Positions 1-9,429 are shown, counted from the stretch's first letter. The stretch: 37,902 bases of DNA from Mojavia pulchra JT2-VF2 (GCA_019359325.1 JAHHHN010000043.1:1-37902); one strand, 5' to 3'. The notes: generated from the letters alone by a model not told the origin. Numbers and translations: made by a program.

Positions 1-1972
1 TAACAGGTGCATTGTGTGCAGGAATAGTAGTAATTAAAGTACCATCTCGTCTCCAGAGCTTGATAGTTTTGTCGTTACTTGCAGAGGCTAAAATTTGTCC
101 ATCCGGACTAAAGCTGACACTATTAACCCAATCGCGATCTTTAACGCGCTTAGCAATCAAATTGCCGTTTCTTTGCCAAAATATTAGAGAAAAATCATTG
201 CTAGCAGAAACAAATACCTGCCCATCAAAGCTAAAATCGATGTCGTTAACCGGGCCTTTGTGTCCATCTAGGCGATTCTGCTCGTGAATTTTGGAAAGTA
301 TAGTCAATAAACTGAATAAAGGGCTATAAGCAGGATATTCAGATAGCGACCTTTTATTCGCAACTAAAAGCTTTAACTCTTGGCCAACCTCTACTGCTGA
401 AAGAAGTGCATCAATTTGGCTATATTCAAAGAACTGCCGCCATGTAGTAGTTCCTTTTTGCTCTAATTGCATTCTCTCTAAAGACGTTTGGCGGATAATT
501 ATTGCCTGTACTGCTCCGGCGATAGACAAAGCTAGAATAAAGAACCCTACATATATTTGTCGTCTGGTTTGGCGTTGTGCAGCCAGGAATCGTTGGTTTG
601 CTTGTCTTTCCTCTTCCAATGATATTTCTACCTTTCTCTGAGCAGAAGAAATCATTTCCTTTGCTTTTCTCTCAGCATCTAAAGCAAATTGAACTGCTCG
701 TTTATCTAGCTCCTGGCTGGCAGCTAAAAATCGGTAATCTTGGTCACTTAAACTTTTTCCTATGGCCCAGTCTTGAGCATCTCGTAATGCTTGCCCATGT
801 AGTAAATATGCATCATCTTGGCACCCTGCTTCTATCCAAGCCGTTAGTTCTGCTGCATAAGGTCGTAAGCTTGATAATGCTTTATCAACGTAGCCTGAAT
901 TGAAAATATCTACATAAATGCGGTTATATACTTGTAGCTTACTTTGATGCTTTATTGCTAGTCCAGTGAGTTGTAATTCTATTTGTTCAGGGCTGCCATC
1001 TGCTGATACTTCGTTACATTGCAAAAGTTGTTGATAAATTCCTAAAATCCGCACTACATAGTGTTTAGTACTTAAAATACGATTCCATATCGTTTTTAGA
1101 TGTTCTGGCTCATCCTGGGATTCCCAATTCTCTATGACATACTTTTGCACTAGCTGCTCAACATCTATTCTTCTGCTTTCTGACTTTTCAGAAACTAGTT
1201 TGCACAATTTCTGTGTAAGAAAAGGTTGACCACCCGTCCAATCTAACAATTCTAGTAAAACTGATTCAGGATTATCTACTTGCTCCGCTAATCCTTGAAG
1301 CAGTGCTATTTTAGCTTCCTCAAACTTGAATCCTGTGAGTTCGATAGCTCGACCAATATTAAATGGCGTACGCCGTTTATCAAGAATTAAATCTGATGGC
1401 GTTGCTACCCCTAATAAGCAGAAGGTGAGACGATTAAATTCTGAATTATCAACTCGTTGGTTATAGCAAGAACGAATAAAGGCGAAAAAATCATCAGTAG
1501 AAAAATCTAAACTTTTGACACTATCTATTTCATCGAAAAAAATCACAATTTTTTCGGCGGGAATCTCGATGAGCAATACATCTTCAATAAATAGACTTAG
1601 CTGTTGTAAAGCTGATAGCTCTTTATGCTCATCTCGCCAAACTTTTAAGTCAAACTTCCTTGAAAGGCTAAAGCCTCTAACTAACTCAACAACTAACCCC
1701 TTATACCACTGGGCTGCTGTAATTTGCTTGCTTCCCAGCTTTGTTATATCAATTGCAGCACAAGCAAACCCTTCAGCTTTTAAAAGTTGCATTGTTCTCA
1801 CACGCAAGCTGGACTTTCCCATCTGGCGTGAGTTTAATACATAGCAAAACTCACCATCCTTTAGTGCTTTCAACAACTCATGGTCAGCCGACCGCGTTAC
1901 ATAAGTAGAAGCATCAGGTGGTAAGCTTCCTCCAACAGTATATTTGTACTCTATATTGTTAGTTGGGGCCAT
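1..1972 (-). CDS. AAA-like NTPase with WD40 repeats, N-terminal part (gene crosses the ends of the window)
   Basis: ATG at 1972 opens a frame that stays open to base 1 and continues, across the 97-base terminal overlap, into 37805-36343 (about 1144 residues in all). The N-terminus ([14 protein letters not shown]) and the P-loop around residues 47-55 (NSRQMGKSS) are typical of the cyanobacterial AAA-like ATPase family often found fused to WD40 repeats; FFDEIDS is the Walker B region. A single hydrophobic helix lies near residues 471-491 ([15 protein letters not shown]), preceded by an E/K/Q-rich helical stretch, so the NTPase and WD40 parts probably sit on opposite sides of it or are tethered to the membrane. 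WD40 repeats begin near residue 567. The start lies 36 bases after the stop of the 2009-3376 gene on the same strand, so the two are probably cotranscribed. Role inferred: ligand-sensing signalling or conflict NTPase. Confidence 0.85.
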   Translation of the reverse strand, partial: MAPTNNIEYKYTVGGSLPPDASTYVTRSADHELLKALKDGEFCYVLNSRQMGKSSLRVRTMQLLKAEGFACAAIDITKLGSKQITAAQWYKGLVVELVRGFSLSRKFDLKVWRDEHKELSALQQLSLFIEDVLLIEIPAEKIVIFFDEIDSVKSLDFSTDDFFAFIRSCYNQRVDNSEFNRLTFCLLGVATPSDLILDKRRTPFNIGRAIELTGFKFEEAKIALLQGLAEQVDNPESVLLELLDWTGGQPFLTQKLCKLVSEKSESRRIDVEQLVQKYVIENWESQDEPEHLKTIWNRILSTKHYVVRILGIYQQLLQCNEVSADGSPEQIELQLTGLAIKHQSKLQVYNRIYVDIFNSGYVDKALSSLRPYAAELTAWIEAGCQDDAYLLHGQALRDAQDWAIGKSLSDQDYRFLAASQELDKRAVQFALDAERKAKEMISSAQRKVEISLEEERQANQRFLAAQRQTRRQIYVGFFILALSIAGAVQAIIIRQTSLERMQLEQKGTTTWRQFFEYSQIDALLSAVEVGQELKLLVANKRSLSEYPAYSPLFSLLTILSKIHEQNRLDGHKGPVNDIDFSFDGQVFVSASNDFSLIFWQRNGNLIAKRVKDRDWVNSVSFSPDGQILASASNDKTIKLWRRDGTLITTIPAHNAPV

Positions 1973-2008
1973 AACTGCTGTTAAGATTGAGTCATTTTCT
2001 AGCAAAAC

Positions 2009-3376
2009 TTAAGGAAGTGTGGCTGTAAAATACTGCCGATACAACTCACAACTCGGCTTTACTTGATTACCGTCAAGTTGTACCAGTCCCATACTATCTA
2101 ACTGATACATTAACACTGGTTCTAACTGAACTGGGCTACTAGCTGTGATAACTTGCTTGAATGATTGAGCTAACTCTGGGCGTTTTTGAATATATCCCAG
2201 GTAGCTCCGTAGATGGTCGCTATAGATTCCGCCCTCAGTAGGAGATGTTTGTAAAAGCTGCTCTAAGGAAATTTTTTCACGCCAAAGATAATATAAGGCT
2301 TGCTGGATTAGGTAAGGATGTCCACCTACCATCGCAATCAATTGATTAATATCCTCATCGGACAAACTCAGTCTGTAAAGACTAGCTAAGTGCTGAATTT
2401 GCTGTTGATTAAATTCTGACAACTTGATTGGTAGTCCTACATTAAATGGAGATTGATGGATATTTAAGGGAATATACACTTCTGTAGAGTGTGTAACTAT
2501 TAGTCGAAGGCGTTCCCAGATCTCATTAATTTTGGCTTCCTCATGCCACTCCCTAAGTAATGAGAGAAAGTCTTCGGCAATATCAGGATAGTTGAACACT
2601 ACATCAATCTCATCTAAACCTATAACAAGGTTACGGTTTGCCTGCTCCAGTAAATGCATTTGGATGTAACTAGTGCAACTTACTTTGCTACCAACTTCCT
2701 CATCCCAATAGTTTTCTAGGCTCGGTTTTTGATTGAGTTGGCGACTGGCATTGGCACAGAACCATCGCAAAAATTTATCCAAGCTTATAAAAACTGATTT
2801 TTCAGCTTGTCGTAGGTTAATACGTATTACTTGATACTCATACTGTTGTGTGTAAGCTAAAATCCTGTTCAACAGTGAAGTTTTTCCCATTCTTTTAGTA
2901 CCTTTAATCCGAATTAGCGAACCTGTCCTCAAAATCTCCTGATAACATTCTGACTCGGTGGGAGGACGTTCTATATAGAAGGGAGAATCCAATGCTAATA
3001 TTCCCTCTGGAAATTCTGGGCTTTTGGGGCTAACAGAGAGATCTGTTTGTTTTCTCAACTCCACTACTTGCCGAAAGCTTGGCTCAGTCGCCTCCTTAAG
3101 ATTTGAAAAGCAAGATTGATAATGGCGTTCTAGAGTTGCCCGAAAGTTTGTCTTACTAACTCTTTCTCCGAATGTCTCTGACAACAGCCTCCAGAACCTA
3201 GGGCCAACATCTTGTTTAAAGTACTTGTCGGTATAACCATGAGCCTCAGCAATCTCTTGGTAGTTCTGTCCCTGCCAAGAACCCCGAATAATTAGTATGT
3301 CAACGTCTTTTAAACGTTTGCCTGTTTTGGCATAGACGGATTCATCTACAAATCTCAGAATATCTTCAAAATCCAT
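2009..3376 (-). CDS. AAA-like NTPase with N-terminal vMAP-type helical domain
   Basis: 455 residues. Residues 1-90 (MDFEDILRFVDESV, then LIIRGSWQGQNYQEIAEAHG) match the helix-turn-helix-like N-terminal domain of vWA-MoxR-associated proteins (vMAP), common in cyanobacterial regulatory NTPases. After a linker, residues 125-455 form an AAA-like domain: SPFYIERPP entry motif, P-loop RIKGTKRMGKTSLL near 156-169, Walker B LVIGLDEID, and a GGHPYLIQQALYYLW helical segment typical of the family. It ends where the WD40-NTPase gene begins 36 bases downstream, suggesting a two-gene unit. Inferred role: regulatory NTPase that binds DNA or partner proteins through its N-terminal domain. The NTPase class is clear; the biological role is not. 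Confidence 0.82.
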   Translation of the reverse strand: MDFEDILRFVDESVYAKTGKRLKDVDILIIRGSWQGQNYQEIAEAHGYTDKYFKQDVGPRFWRLLSETFGERVSKTNFRATLERHYQSCFSNLKEATEPSFRQVVELRKQTDLSVSPKSPEFPEGILALDSPFYIERPPTESECYQEILRTGSLIRIKGTKRMGKTSLLNRILAYTQQYEYQVIRINLRQAEKSVFISLDKFLRWFCANASRQLNQKPSLENYWDEEVGSKVSCTSYIQMHLLEQANRNLVIGLDEIDVVFNYPDIAEDFLSLLREWHEEAKINEIWERLRLIVTHSTEVYIPLNIHQSPFNVGLPIKLSEFNQQQIQHLASLYRLSLSDEDINQLIAMVGGHPYLIQQALYYLWREKISLEQLLQTSPTEGGIYSDHLRSYLGYIQKRPELAQSFKQVITASSPVQLEPVLMYQLDSMGLVQLDGNQVKPSCELYRQYFTATLP

Positions 3377-3592
3377 GAGCGGAATGAGAAAGCTATTTGC
3401 TATGGGGTAACTCTGAGTTTATCTGAGTTTTCCTGATCTTTTTTTGATACACCTGATATTCTTCAATTTTCAAACTCAAGCTTACTGCCTCAAACTCCTG
3501 AGCTTATCCGTATTGGGGTTTCTAGTTTTATAAGCAATACTTTATTCATGAATTCAAAAGCAAGGACTTTTTGTACGCCACCAAAAAAATGT

Positions 3593-3880
3593 ATGCCAAA
3601 CATATTAATTAAGCCTTCGGGCGAATTAATTGAACTACCTCGGAATTCAGTCCTAACTCTTTTAGAAGAAGTCAAAGAAACTATTATTCCCTTTGGCTGT
3701 CGCGCTGGAGCCTGTGGCGCATGTGTTATTGAAGTACTGGAAGGCACACCAAATCTTACTGAAGCCAATTATATCGAACGGGAATTCTTGACTACTTTAG
3801 GTTATCCCGAAGAGTGCTATCGACTTGCATGTCAATGTCGCTTACAAGGTGATATCACGATTCAACCTGTTGGCAGCTAG
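3593..3880 (+). CDS. Plant-type [2Fe-2S] ferredoxin
   Basis: About 95 residues from the ATG at 3593. An upstream in-frame ATG at 3548 would add 15 residues (NSKARTFCTPP) that do not look like ferredoxin, so 3593 is preferred. Cluster ligands are visible: GCRAGACGAC gives C-x4-C-x2-C, and the fourth cysteine lies in LACQCR near the C-terminus. The order (beta-grasp N-terminus, ligand loop, late cysteine) is that of plant-type and xylene-monooxygenase-type ferredoxins. It is the first gene of the plus-strand cluster running to 10629, so it probably supplies electrons to the putative diiron oxidase at 4337-5092. That pairing is inferred from gene order only. Confidence 0.85.
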   Translation: MPNILIKPSGELIELPRNSVLTLLEEVKETIIPFGCRAGACGACVIEVLEGTPNLTEANYIEREFLTTLGYPEECYRLACQCRLQGDITIQPVGS

Positions 3881-3945
3881 ACTATTTTATCCATCTCTTA
3901 TTTTGTTTACTTCATCATCCGCTAATCACTAATAGGAAATCACCT

Positions 3946-4158
3946 ATGTACAGTTTACCAAACACAGAATTAAATCCTGAAATACCTTTTTTAGAAACAC
4001 TACAATCTGCTATTTTATGTGATGGAATAAATCCCTTCGTTGGACAAGATATTGATGTAAATAGCTACATCATTTCTTGTGAAAAAAACTTTGAAAGTGA
4101 ATCAGTCAATCAGTTGTCTTATCACTTTGAGCAAGAATTTACAAGTACCGATATTTAG
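3946..4158 (+). CDS. 70-residue orphan peptide, possible pathway precursor or accessory protein
   Basis: I do not recognise this protein. It starts at ATG 3946 behind a fair ribosome binding site (taggaaatcacct) and lies between the ferredoxin and the oxidase on the same strand. It is acidic, has two cysteines (residues 25 and 51), no membrane segment and no obvious fold. Size, position and the three ATP-grasp ligases downstream make a ribosomally made precursor peptide one possibility. A small partner of the oxidase is another. There is no clear repeated or glycine-rich core and no recognisable leader motif, so neither can be decided from sequence. About 180 bases without an obvious gene separate it from the oxidase. 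Confidence 0.55.
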   Translation: MYSLPNTELNPEIPFLETLQSAILCDGINPFVGQDIDVNSYIISCEKNFESESVNQLSYHFEQEFTSTDI

Positions 4159-4336
4159 TGAACCTAGAACAGTCACTACTCTTTTATATTGGCTTGTGTA
4201 GTAATGTCTCACAGAAATTTATTAGTACTCAATACGCCCAAACTTAAATCTGGGGATGCTGTTCAGTATCTCAATCTTGTACTTTTAACTAATTTGTTCC
4301 ATTTTCACAAATTTCAACAATAACAGGAGAAAAAAT

Positions 4337-5092
4337 ATGAATCGTTGTCAAAATACCGGCTTAATTCGTAAAAGACCTTTCTTAAATCCCATCGCATCTG
4401 CTAATTTGCGTCAGGAAATTGATAATTTAATTGATTTGCAAATTGATAAATGGGAACAAACAGTTCCTTTTGCCACCCACTTTGAAGGCGAACTAATAAA
4501 TCAGCGTTATTATCAACGTCACTTGATTGAAACTGTTTGGCGTATTCGCCTTTTACGGGTAGTTGAATCCAAAGCTATAGCGGAAATCGCCAAAGAAAGC
4601 CCAGAAGCAGCACAGATTTGGGCAAACTACGAAATGGAAGAAATGCTGCATGATGAACTATTTATCCAAGATTTAGAAAAAGCTGGTATATCCCGCGAAG
4701 AGTTATTGAATACTGAACCATACCTGTCTACCAAACTATTAGTTGGTTTCTTCTCTTATCTATTGGATCACGAAGGATCTCTTGGCGTTTTAGCTTATTC
4801 CTATCTTGTAGAATATGTCAACGTCAAAAAGGAACCGAAGAAAATTGATGCCATGAAAAAAACCATTGGTGTCGATAAAATTGGCGGTCAAATCGCTCAT
4901 TCTTATACCGATACTAATGATGACCATCCAGGTGAAGTGTGGAATGCTATTCGTTACATTATCAAGGACGACGAAGATATCGCTAGCCTGAAAAGGTATC
5001 TGCAAGAACAACAGGAAATTCTCGCTATGTACTTCCGTGAAATTTACGCAGACATCGTTGAGTCTGCTCAAAAGGAATCAGTAGCAGCATAA
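4337..5092 (+). CDS. Haem-oxygenase-like putative diiron oxidase (HDO / iron-containing redox enzyme family)
   Basis: 251 residues, all-helical in appearance, with the layout of the TENA/PqqC/haem-oxygenase-like fold. Candidate metal ligands: E101 or E102 with H105 (EMEEMLHDE), H145/E146 (LLDHEGSLG), H188 (GGQIAHSY) and D195/D196 with H197 (TNDDHPGE). Such spaced carboxylate and histidine pairs characterise haem-oxygenase-like diiron oxidases, which include UndA, BesC, SznF and CADD. Known members oxidise amino acids or fatty acids by N-oxygenation, C-C cleavage or decarboxylation; which reaction applies here cannot be told. A good binding site (caggagaa) precedes ATG 4337. The next gene starts 8 bases after its stop, so it is translated with the first ATP-grasp ligase. 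The ferredoxin upstream is a plausible electron donor. Confidence 0.72.
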   Translation: MNRCQNTGLIRKRPFLNPIASANLRQEIDNLIDLQIDKWEQTVPFATHFEGELINQRYYQRHLIETVWRIRLLRVVESKAIAEIAKESPEAAQIWANYEMEEMLHDELFIQDLEKAGISREELLNTEPYLSTKLLVGFFSYLLDHEGSLGVLAYSYLVEYVNVKKEPKKIDAMKKTIGVDKIGGQIAHSYTDTNDDHPGEVWNAIRYIIKDDEDIASLKRYLQEQQEILAMYFREIYADIVESAQKESVAA

Positions 5093-5099
5093 GGAAACT

Positions 5100-6413
5100 A
5101 TGAATCAAACAGGTGTTTTATTACTAAGTCACTGCGGTTATTCCTTCATGGAAGAACTGATTAGTAATGTTGCTACACACAGTTTAGAGAGTTTTGTACT
5201 CTCTTCCCTTCCTCTCCCTGCAAATAGTCACCGGATTCAGGAATTGCAAGCAAAAAGTGCGTGGTTTGCAGTCACCGAAAACCATGCCCTTACCTGGGAA
5301 GATGTAGAACGGGTAATGCAAAAATTAGCAGCACAGGGTTACTCCATAGTTTGCTGTTTGAGTGTTTGGGAAGGCTATCGCACCTTTATGGCAAAAGCCA
5401 ATCAAATCCTTGGTGTAGCTGATATCGAACCCGCCCAAGTCGAATTACTATTGAATAAATATGAATTACGGCAGCAATTAAATCAAGCAGGTCTGAGCCA
5501 AGTTGATTCTGTATTACTTAACGAACGCACATGGCTAGATTTGCAATCCAAAGGCAAATCGGCTTTTGTCAAACCAGTCACAGGTATTGCTTCCTACGCC
5601 ACCTTTCGTTTAACCGCAGACAAAACCTGGCAAGATATCGAAAAGATTCAGAGTGAGATAGCAAGCGACTTGATATACAGCTCGATATTTTCTGCCAATC
5701 GTGGTTTTATGGCAGAAGATTACATTCCCGGACAGGAGTTTAGCTTTGAGATTATGGCTGTTGACGGACAACCGTTCGTCGTTGCTATTCATGAAAAGGT
5801 AGAGGTAGACGAATCTGGTAGTGCAGTTTTAGAAAATGCCTGTGTTGCACCACCCATTAGCTTGGATGAGATACAGCTAAAAAAAGCTAGAGCTTGGATT
5901 GAACCAATTTTTCAACATTTGCAGTTGCAATGGGGTTGCTATCATCTTGAAGCAAGGTGTTACAACGACCATTGGGAAGTAATTGAAATCAATCCACGAG
6001 TTGGAGGGGCGTTAATTTCCCCGAGTGTCAGTATATTGACGCTGGGGATCAGCATGACCCAACTATGGCTGAATAATCTGCTGTACCAAATAGATGAAGA
6101 ACAGTTACAGCAAAAAAACCAACTGGCAAAGTTTGACCTGGGTACAGTAACTTATCAACCAAGTCCAATGAGCAGTTATTTTCGGGTTTATTTTGCCAAA
6201 CCTGGTCGAATTCGCACAATTCAACAGAACATTTGCTGTTTAGAACCCGATATTGTGCAGGTGTCTTTAAAGGCAGGCACAGAGGTAGTGGAAACGGTGC
6301 GAGAAGTGTTTCTTGGACAAATTCTCTGGGCTATTCCTGAAAACAAAAAGAATCAGCTGCTGCCAAAATTAATCGCTGAATCTCGAAATACTATTCAAGT
6401 TGATTACGAGTAA
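5100..6413 (+). CDS. ATP-grasp ligase 1
   Basis: 437 residues. ATP-grasp signatures: SAFVKPVTGIASY with K158, AEDYIPGQEFSFE with E206 and E212, and the metal-binding end HLEARCYN (E284) and EVIEINPRVGGA (E296, N298, R300). This is the amino-acid ligase branch that makes an acyl phosphate from a carboxylate and joins it to an amine. The N-terminal 110 residues are a pre-ATP-grasp domain and the last 100 an accessory lid (TVTYQPSP...VYFAKPGRI), as in carnosine-synthase-like and L-amino-acid ligases. It is tightly coupled to the oxidase gene (7-base gap). Substrates cannot be told from sequence. A hairpin region follows at 6424-6501. Confidence 0.85.
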   Translation: MNQTGVLLLSHCGYSFMEELISNVATHSLESFVLSSLPLPANSHRIQELQAKSAWFAVTENHALTWEDVERVMQKLAAQGYSIVCCLSVWEGYRTFMAKANQILGVADIEPAQVELLLNKYELRQQLNQAGLSQVDSVLLNERTWLDLQSKGKSAFVKPVTGIASYATFRLTADKTWQDIEKIQSEIASDLIYSSIFSANRGFMAEDYIPGQEFSFEIMAVDGQPFVVAIHEKVEVDESGSAVLENACVAPPISLDEIQLKKARAWIEPIFQHLQLQWGCYHLEARCYNDHWEVIEINPRVGGALISPSVSILTLGISMTQLWLNNLLYQIDEEQLQQKNQLAKFDLGTVTYQPSPMSSYFRVYFAKPGRIRTIQQNICCLEPDIVQVSLKAGTEVVETVREVFLGQILWAIPENKKNQLLPKLIAESRNTIQVDYE

Positions 6414-6423
6414 TGAGCTACTG

Positions 6424-6501
6424 AGCTTTTAGATTGCATATTTTTTCCTAAAAGCTATCAAGAGTCAAAAATTACTTTGGTCTGTTGACTCTTGATAGCT
6501 T
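6424..6501 (+). promoter_or_regulatory. Two mutually exclusive hairpins between ATP-grasp genes 1 and 2
   Basis: AGCTTTTAG (6424-6432) can pair with CTAAAAGCT (6448-6456). The last five bases of that arm also begin a perfect 17-bp arm (6452-6468) that pairs with 6485-6501. Both hairpins cannot form at once. Neither is followed by a clean T run, although the first has TTTTTT in its loop. The element sits in a 218-base gap inside an otherwise tight cluster and could be an attenuator, an RNA processing site or an mRNA-stabilising structure. Confidence 0.5.
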
Positions 6502-6631
6502 ACAAAAATTAGCAATCTACAGTTCGAGATGACCAAGAGAAATTCTACCAATTCAAAATCACCGTTCGCGTAGCGGCAACCACAGGAGAGGTTTTTCTCT
6601 AAAAGAGAAATGTTATTACTGCATAAACAAT

Positions 6632-7975
6632 ATGATGAATATCACAGAAAATTCCGATTCTTTTTTGCTAATTATTGATTACAATCTCAGCCGTATTGAT
6701 GATGTCGCTTCTATGCGGAAGTATGCCTATGAGCGTTATGGCGTGAAAACACTTCTGCTCCGCGCCAACCCAGCTCCACATGATTATCGGATTGCTGACG
6801 TTGTATTAGCACTAGATCCCTGTAGCTCAGACTTCGTAACCGCTGGGCTCAAGTCACTGGAGCCTTTTCGCCAACAGTTACGAGGTGGTTTAGTATTCTC
6901 GGACAATGCAGTACAAAGTGGCGCCCAGTTATTAGAACAATTAAACTTGCCTGTAGATAACGCCACTTTAGCAGCTGGGGCTTTTTCCAAAATTCTTTAT
7001 CGTCAGATTGAAGCTCAACATCAATCAATATTAGAACCTCAAGGCATGTTTATCCCTGCCCATGCCATTATCCATAATGCTGACGAGTTATTGGATTTTG
7101 TGCGCCATCATCCTGGAGGTGTAGTATTAAAACCTGCTTGTGAAGGCAATAACCGAGGAGTAGTGTTTTTAAATGCTAACGCAGATTTACGGCAAGCTTT
7201 ACAAGAAGTTGAACCTTATTTCTCCGGTGGAATTATCTGCGAACAGGTAATTCCCTTACGAGAGGAATATTCTTTTGATGGGCTGGGACATTTGCACTTC
7301 CTGACAGAAAAATGTAGTGCTAGTGGTCGTTACCCAGTAGAAACAGGTCAGATTTTACCAGCCAGATTGAGCCAGGCTCAAGAGCATTTACTAACTCGTG
7401 TTGGTAAGTTAGCGAATGTTTTAGTAGGCCAGTGTAATGGGCCGTTCCATAACGAAATCAAGATTGACAAAGATGCTACTCAAGCCGGCGTTGTTGAACC
7501 CAACCGTCGTCCTGCGGGTATGAAGATTTGGTCGCTCGCTGAACGAGTGTATGGTTTGAATTTTTATCATCTTTGGGTTGATAAAGTATTAGGTCAGCCC
7601 TTGCCAAAGCAATTACCTACTCCGCAAGGAGTTGCAGCTACGATTATGCTTGGGTGTCCCCATGATGGTTATCTAGACCTAGCAGCAGTTAAAGATGAAC
7701 CAGAACGCTTGTTTAACAGAGCTTTAAAGCTATACAACAAAGCTGCAATTAACCAGGAACTAGAATGGTTTGATTTTACCCTACTGCCAATTCAGAGAAA
7801 CTGGGTGAGAGCTATTCCCAAAGATAATGGTGATTTTATCGCAATGGTTTGCGTATATAGTCCCAATGCCAAGCTAGATGTTTTCGGTTTGAAGACCACC
7901 ATTAATGATTGTTGGCAAAAGGTTATAGGTCATTATATTTATCAAGAAGAACCCACGATGGTTTTGGCTATTTAA
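6632..7975 (+). CDS. ATP-grasp ligase 2
   Basis: 447 residues; two adjacent ATGs (6632 and 6635) could serve as the start. Signatures: GVVLKPACEGNNRGV with K167, IICEQVIPLREEYSFDG with E204 and E211/E212, and the catalytic end NEIKI (E275) and VVEPNRRPAGMK (E289, N291, R292). It is clearly different from the other two ligases in the cluster and shares only the motifs, so it probably joins or activates another substrate. The N-terminal 85 residues (LLIIDYN, ERYGVKTLLLRANP) form the pre-ATP-grasp domain; the C-terminal 110 are a lid-like domain. No membrane segment, so cytoplasmic. Substrate unknown. Confidence 0.85.
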   Translation: MMNITENSDSFLLIIDYNLSRIDDVASMRKYAYERYGVKTLLLRANPAPHDYRIADVVLALDPCSSDFVTAGLKSLEPFRQQLRGGLVFSDNAVQSGAQLLEQLNLPVDNATLAAGAFSKILYRQIEAQHQSILEPQGMFIPAHAIIHNADELLDFVRHHPGGVVLKPACEGNNRGVVFLNANADLRQALQEVEPYFSGGIICEQVIPLREEYSFDGLGHLHFLTEKCSASGRYPVETGQILPARLSQAQEHLLTRVGKLANVLVGQCNGPFHNEIKIDKDATQAGVVEPNRRPAGMKIWSLAERVYGLNFYHLWVDKVLGQPLPKQLPTPQGVAATIMLGCPHDGYLDLAAVKDEPERLFNRALKLYNKAAINQELEWFDFTLLPIQRNWVRAIPKDNGDFIAMVCVYSPNAKLDVFGLKTTINDCWQKVIGHYIYQEEPTMVLAI

Positions 7976-8122
7976 ACAAAAATTGCCATAGGATATGAGG
8001 CATTGATAATGAGATTCTGATGTTCTAGTTGTTGACTATTCGCAGTGGCACATCCGTTGAGTTTATAGTTTTAAGGCTTAGTGACTAACTGTTTTTGTTA
8101 TTAGTAAATTCAAGGAATACTC

Positions 8123-9346
8123 ATGAAAATTTTGATTTTACATCGGATTCCATACCACAAAATTGATTACCATCGTGGCATCGACCATAATCTTCATGAA
8201 ATCACATATGTTGGTACTGAAAAAGCACTGAGCAATATTCCAGAATTTTTGAATTGTAAAAAGTTGATTCGACCAGGGGTTACTAAAACTGCGGATGAAG
8301 TCATTGAATTAATTGAACAACAACAGTTGCAGTTTGAGCAAGTCATATCGTTATCTGAATACGAACTTCTGGATGCTGCGAAAATACGAGAACATTTTGG
8401 TATTCCCGGCTCTACCCTGGCGCAGGTAGAAAAAGTACGTAACAAAGTCATTATGAAAGCCATTGTTGGCGCTGCTGGAATTCGCGTACCTGAGTTTTTA
8501 CCTCTATCACAGCTAGAACAACTGCCCAAGTGGGAAGGGCAAGTTGTTGTAAAACCAGTTGATGGCGCATCTAGTGAAAACGTGAAGGTATTTGCTTCTA
8601 TTCACTCATTGCTTTTGGCTTTACAGTTGCAGAATACCGGAATTGATTTGCTGGATCGGGACAACCCGGATTTGGCACAGTTTGAAGTGGAAGAATTTAT
8701 CCAAGGGGCTATTGTTCATTTTGATGGTTTAGTGCAGAATGGCGAAGTGAAAGTTGTACTCGGCAGTCAATATGTAGGGGATTGTCTGGGATATGCTAAT
8801 GGTCAGCCTTTGGGATCTGTGCAAATTGATATTAGTGATGAAGATAAAGTATGGATCGGTCGAGTTTTGAGTGCTGTTGAACTTAACAATGGCAGCTTCC
8901 ATTTAGAGGCAATTGCTAATAAAAAAGGTTTAGTATTCTTGGAAGTTGCTAACCGAGTGGGCGGGGCTGATGTAGTTGATACTTTTAATTTGGCTACCAA
9001 TATTCATTTGCCTTCAGCAGAACTAAAAATATGGCTGGGCGAGGAGTTGGAATTTCCAGAAACTACTAATAGAGCCAATAAATTTGGTTGGTATGTTTTT
9101 CCTGGTCACCATTATCAAGCAGATTACTGCCGCATCTCTGGACATGAAAGGTTTCGCAATCATCCCTATATAGTACGCTGGAACCAATTGTCTACAGAGC
9201 AAAAGTTGCCCCAGCATATTACTTACCAAGCAATTGAAATTCCGCTAGCTGGTGTTATCGGTAGTGACAGCAGCGAGTCGTTACAGAGTTTTCTACAAGA
9301 ACTATTTGCTCAAGTAAATATTGAACCAATCAAGAGTTCAGTATAA
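8123..9346 (+). CDS. ATP-grasp ligase 3
   Basis: 407 residues, ATG at 8123. Signatures: GQVVVKPVDGASSENV (K144), FEVEEFIQGAIVHFDG (E190/E191) and FHLEAI with FLEVANRVGGAD (E262, E274, N277, R278). This is the most typical carboxylate-amine ligase of the three, close in pattern to L-amino-acid ligases and to the ATP-grasp enzymes of small peptide pathways. The gaps before (147 bases) and after (83 bases) hold no other gene. With ligases 1 and 2 it would allow up to three amide or ester bonds, or two bonds plus one activation step; the number is inference. Confidence 0.87.
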   Translation: MKILILHRIPYHKIDYHRGIDHNLHEITYVGTEKALSNIPEFLNCKKLIRPGVTKTADEVIELIEQQQLQFEQVISLSEYELLDAAKIREHFGIPGSTLAQVEKVRNKVIMKAIVGAAGIRVPEFLPLSQLEQLPKWEGQVVVKPVDGASSENVKVFASIHSLLLALQLQNTGIDLLDRDNPDLAQFEVEEFIQGAIVHFDGLVQNGEVKVVLGSQYVGDCLGYANGQPLGSVQIDISDEDKVWIGRVLSAVELNNGSFHLEAIANKKGLVFLEVANRVGGADVVDTFNLATNIHLPSAELKIWLGEELEFPETTNRANKFGWYVFPGHHYQADYCRISGHERFRNHPYIVRWNQLSTEQKLPQHITYQAIEIPLAGVIGSDSSESLQSFLQELFAQVNIEPIKSSV

Positions 9347-9356
9347 CTCTTGGAAG

Positions 9357-9372
9357 TGAGTGCTTGCACTCA
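9357..9372. promoter_or_regulatory. Short palindrome between ligase 3 and the exporter gene
   Basis: TGAGTGC and GCACTCA flank a two-base loop (TT), starting 10 bases after the ligase 3 stop. There is no T run, so it is more likely an operator or an mRNA hairpin than a terminator. Confidence 0.35.
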
Positions 9373-9429
9373 GATACCAGTCTTTGTAACAGCCTTAATT
9401 GATGAATAATTACGACAGGTAGGCAAGTT

